NCBI GenBank assembly: GCA_018266375.1
Contig: JAFEAO010000011.1
Coordinates: forward strand, 1-62,223
DNA: 62,223 nt
Direction of reading: 5' to 3'
From: Bdellovibrionales bacterium
GTDB lineage: Bacteria > Bdellovibrionota > UBA1018 > CAIMNF01
Position numbers and translations under genes: made by a program. Positions 60,371 through 62,223 of this stretch are shown piece after piece. Positions within the stretch are counted from its first letter, which is position 1. Each line of letters starts with the position of its first letter. Below the pieces are notes generated by a model. It did no database searches. It saw only the letters and a program-made list of their open reading frames with translations, and had not been told where the DNA came from.

Positions 60371-60669
60371 ATGTCACGTTGGCGGGTCGCCCAGCAGATC
60401 ATTGCTTCAATTAAGAAGGGCGAGTTCATCTTGAAGCGGCACGCAGAAGAGCGCATTGCCCAAAGACGTTTTAGCAAGTTTGACGTGATTGAGATCGCCA
60501 AGACCGTGATCCGGTGGAATGGCAGGAAGATAAGGAAACCTATCTTTTCATCGGAACTGATCTGGATGGCAATGGGGCCGGTTTTACGGCCACCCGAAGC
60601 CGTGATGGAACTTATGTGATTACGGTATTTAAACGGAGGATTAAAAAATGGGAAGCAAGCAAGTCCTAA
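60371..60669 (+). pseudogene. DUF4258-like toxin, frameshifted
   Basis: The first 48 codons (VAQQIIASIKKGEFILKRHA, EERIAQRRFSKFDVIEIAKT) look like a RelE-superfamily DUF4258 protein. After TVIRW the frame goes wrong and stops at 60619. In another frame the protein continues with EWQEDKETYLFIGTDLDGNG and GTYVITVFKRRIKKWEASKS to a stop at 60669. A one-base loss near 60520 explains this; restored length would be about 99 residues. It overlaps the antitoxin gene. Natural decay or a sequencing error are both possible. Confidence 0.7.
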
Positions 60670-61100
60670 AAATCTTAAAAGGGGTCGCAAACCTCGATTA
60701 CCCAGAGGTTCACGGAGTTCCCATGATTAAGAATGAGGAACATGGCGAAGGAGTTCATGCACAAGTTTTAGGCGAAGTTGAACATCTGGTAGCCACTGAA
60801 ATCATTTCTCAAAAACTTCCGATTCGGGGTGCCGAAGTGGAGTTCCTTCGCAAGTCTATTGGCCTTTCCCGCCTAGAGTTTGCCAAGGGTTTAGAGTTAT
60901 CGGATGTGGCGGTGCTCAAATGGGAACGTGCTAAATCCAAGCGGCTTGCGATGGTGAACGAAATTGCAGTTCGGGCCTATTTCGCCCAACGCCTCAAGGT
61001 TAAGCTTGTCGGTACGATTGAGGGCTTAGTTGGCGTAGATTCAGTTCCAAAGAAGCTCGTGATTCAGTTTTCATCGAAAACTAAGAAGAAAGCGGCATAA
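60648..61100 (+). CDS. XRE-type antitoxin, MqsA/HigA-like
   Basis: A 150-residue protein with a C-terminal HTH (GAEVEFLRKSIGLSRLEFAK, LSDVAVLKWERAKSKRLAMV) and an N-terminal region of about 60 residues ending in EVEHLVATEIISQKLPIRG. This arrangement is that of MqsA-like antitoxins without the zinc Cys pairs. It follows, and overlaps by 22 bases, the frameshifted DUF4258 toxin gene. If the toxin is dead the antitoxin is an orphan. Confidence 0.78.
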   Translation: MGSKQVLKILKGVANLDYPEVHGVPMIKNEEHGEGVHAQVLGEVEHLVATEIISQKLPIRGAEVEFLRKSIGLSRLEFAKGLELSDVAVLKWERAKSKRLAMVNEIAVRAYFAQRLKVKLVGTIEGLVGVDSVPKKLVIQFSSKTKKKAA

Positions 61101-61107
61101 ATTTAAG

Positions 61108-61503
61108 ATGGCCGATATGGGTCTAGGTGTACTGCCATCGTTTAGCAGACCATCCGTGAGTGATGACAATGCGTTCTCTGAATCGCTATTTAAAACCTTG
61201 AAATACCGCCCATCGTATCCACGCGGACCATTCAAAAATATTGAGGCTGCACGAGCGTGGGTGGCTGACTTTGTGAAGTGGTACAACACTGAACATTTGC
61301 ACAGCGGAATTGGTTTCGTAACGCCGCTCGATCGTCACGAAGGGCGTGATGTCGAAATTCTGAAAAAACGAAGAAGCGTTTACCTGGAAGCGTACCTAAA
61401 CAACCCTGGACGCTGGATTGGTAAGACTCCGAGGTTCTGGGAAAGTATTTCTTTTGTGACCCTCAACCCAATCAATGAGTTAGCCGATGAGGAAGCTGCA
61501 TAA
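61108..61503 (+). pseudogene. IS3-family transposase (OrfB) C-terminal remnant
   Basis: A 131-residue fragment beginning at LGVLPSFSRPSVSDDNAFSE, inside the DDE integrase domain, and ending with the conserved tail SLFKTLKYRPSYPRGPFKNI and VKWYNTEHLHSGIGFVTPLD. The catalytic Glu (FSE) remains but both Asp residues and the whole N-terminal part are missing. It abuts the antitoxin gene 7 bases away. No terminal inverted repeats can be confirmed. Confidence 0.9.
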
Positions 61504-61763
61504 TTTGCTTGATCTTGCATCTTTGCTTACACCTACCGATGGTTGAGCAAGAGTGCGACCCCTCGCTCACGGGATTTCAAGGGTTTAGGTTTCAAGAACT
61601 TGAATCGATTTTTTTATTTTTTCTGAAAATGAATGGCGGAGATGATTTTAATAATTATTAAAAATCGTTTTCCTCCGTTATATCAAATAGTTAAGTCATT
61701 ACAAAAATCGTTGGGTGACGGATGGGTTACATTCCATTATTAAAATTTTAAAGACCCAAAGAA

Positions 61764-62207
61764 CTATTCTAAAAATTCGCTCAGATTTTCCAAAGAAGAT
61801 TTATAACCCGTTTCGCAACCCTTCAACATTCTTTCTCCACAATAGGATGCTACTTGAATGGTCATTAAGACAGTGGTGGAAGAGTTCTTATTGATTAACT
61901 CCGTTGTAATCAAAGCCGATGCCAATTTCTGTTTCTTGTAAAAAACGGTTTCCGTATAGACTATGCGTTCATTTTTAACAATCTCTTCATAGTGAATCTT
62001 TCCTTGATAGTCTAATGAACCAATTGACCCACATTTAAAAATTTCCACTCCGCCTTCTTTAAAAGAAGATTTTAGAAAAATGATTTCATCTCCTTTAGGG
62101 GCCGACCATTTTTCCTTTTCTTTTGTGCTTGAAAGAGCCTTATAGACTTTTGTTACGGATACCTTAATCGACTTTTTTAATTTGATTGTTCTGTGTTCCA
62201 CTTTCAT
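61764..62207 (-). CDS. SRPBCC/AHSA1-like domain protein
   Basis: A 147-residue START-like protein. The motif SVTKVYKALSSTKEKEKWSA and GKIHYEEIVKNERIVYTETV follow the AHSA1 pattern of a curved beta sheet with a long C-terminal helix (CETGYKSSLENLSEFLE). Such proteins bind hydrophobic ligands or assist chaperones. GGAGG six bases before the ATG. AT-rich compared with the backbone, suggesting transfer. The 260 bases upstream of its stop back to the IS fragment hold no gene. Confidence 0.78.
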   Translation of the reverse strand: MKVEHRTIKLKKSIKVSVTKVYKALSSTKEKEKWSAPKGDEIIFLKSSFKEGGVEIFKCGSIGSLDYQGKIHYEEIVKNERIVYTETVFYKKQKLASALITTELINKNSSTTVLMTIQVASYCGERMLKGCETGYKSSLENLSEFLE

Positions 62208-62223
62208 AAAACGCCTCCATCAC

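Noticed and set aside
1..62223. CRISPR arrays, rRNA and tRNA genes
   Set aside because: No regularly spaced repeats and no cloverleaf-like or rRNA-like stretch found in the intergenic regions by eye.

Overview
The window looks like one chromosomal stretch of a Gram-negative, predatory-type proteobacterium, most probably a Bdellovibrionota relative. This is an inference from gene content: many small signal-peptide proteins and lipoproteins, an astacin, an M14 carboxypeptidase, an M1-like peptidase, a C1-like peptidase, a transglutaminase-elicitor-like protein and a degenerate HD-GYP protein. No rRNA, tRNA or CRISPR array was seen.

Region 1 (1-12.56 kb) is accessory DNA. At its left edge, on the minus strand, lies a diversity-generating retroelement (DGR). 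It holds a secreted formylglycine-generating-enzyme-fold protein whose last 35 codons carry the signature of adenine-directed mutagenesis (the variable protein), an HRDC-domain accessory protein, an Avd protein and a DGR-type reverse transcriptase with IGNLTSQ and YMDD. A large hairpin lies just downstream of the variable region, and a second hairpin covers the ribosome binding site of the HRDC-avd-RT operon. The template repeat is not in the window; the sequence stops 28 bases past the RT gene. Next come three XRE-type regulators, each with its own palindromic operator, a stand-alone response-regulator receiver, and a partial phage packaging module (terminase large subunit, a small protein, the front part of a portal protein). 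The portal gene is cut near 8558 by an AT-rich island carrying a truncated gene, a three-gene AbiE-type toxin-antitoxin operon with a palindrome at its promoter, and an unknown gene.

Region 2 (12.6-48.8 kb) is chromosomal backbone with higher GC and mostly short intergenic gaps. It has a SWIM/SNF2 helicase, DUF2239 and AhpD-like genes sharing a repeated operator, an RlmM-like methyltransferase, dtd, an FKBP lipoprotein, several peptidases, tpm, a LysE exporter, a SOUL protein, a ligase-associated exonuclease, gluQ, an MFS exporter, and ahcY preceded by a recognisable SAH riboswitch.

Region 3 (48.8-60.2 kb) is a copper/heavy-metal block. It contains CopA with CsoR, transcribed from a near-consensus promoter that holds the CsoR operator in its spacer and starts practically at the ATG; an ECF sigma factor with a membrane partner; a CusCBA-type RND efflux operon led by a PepSY protein; and divergently a cytochrome b561-type protein with a membrane-anchored LuxR-type regulator.

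Region 4 (60.3-62.2 kb) is a decayed accessory tail: a frameshifted DUF4258-like toxin with its XRE antitoxin, an IS3-family transposase remnant, and an SRPBCC-domain gene.
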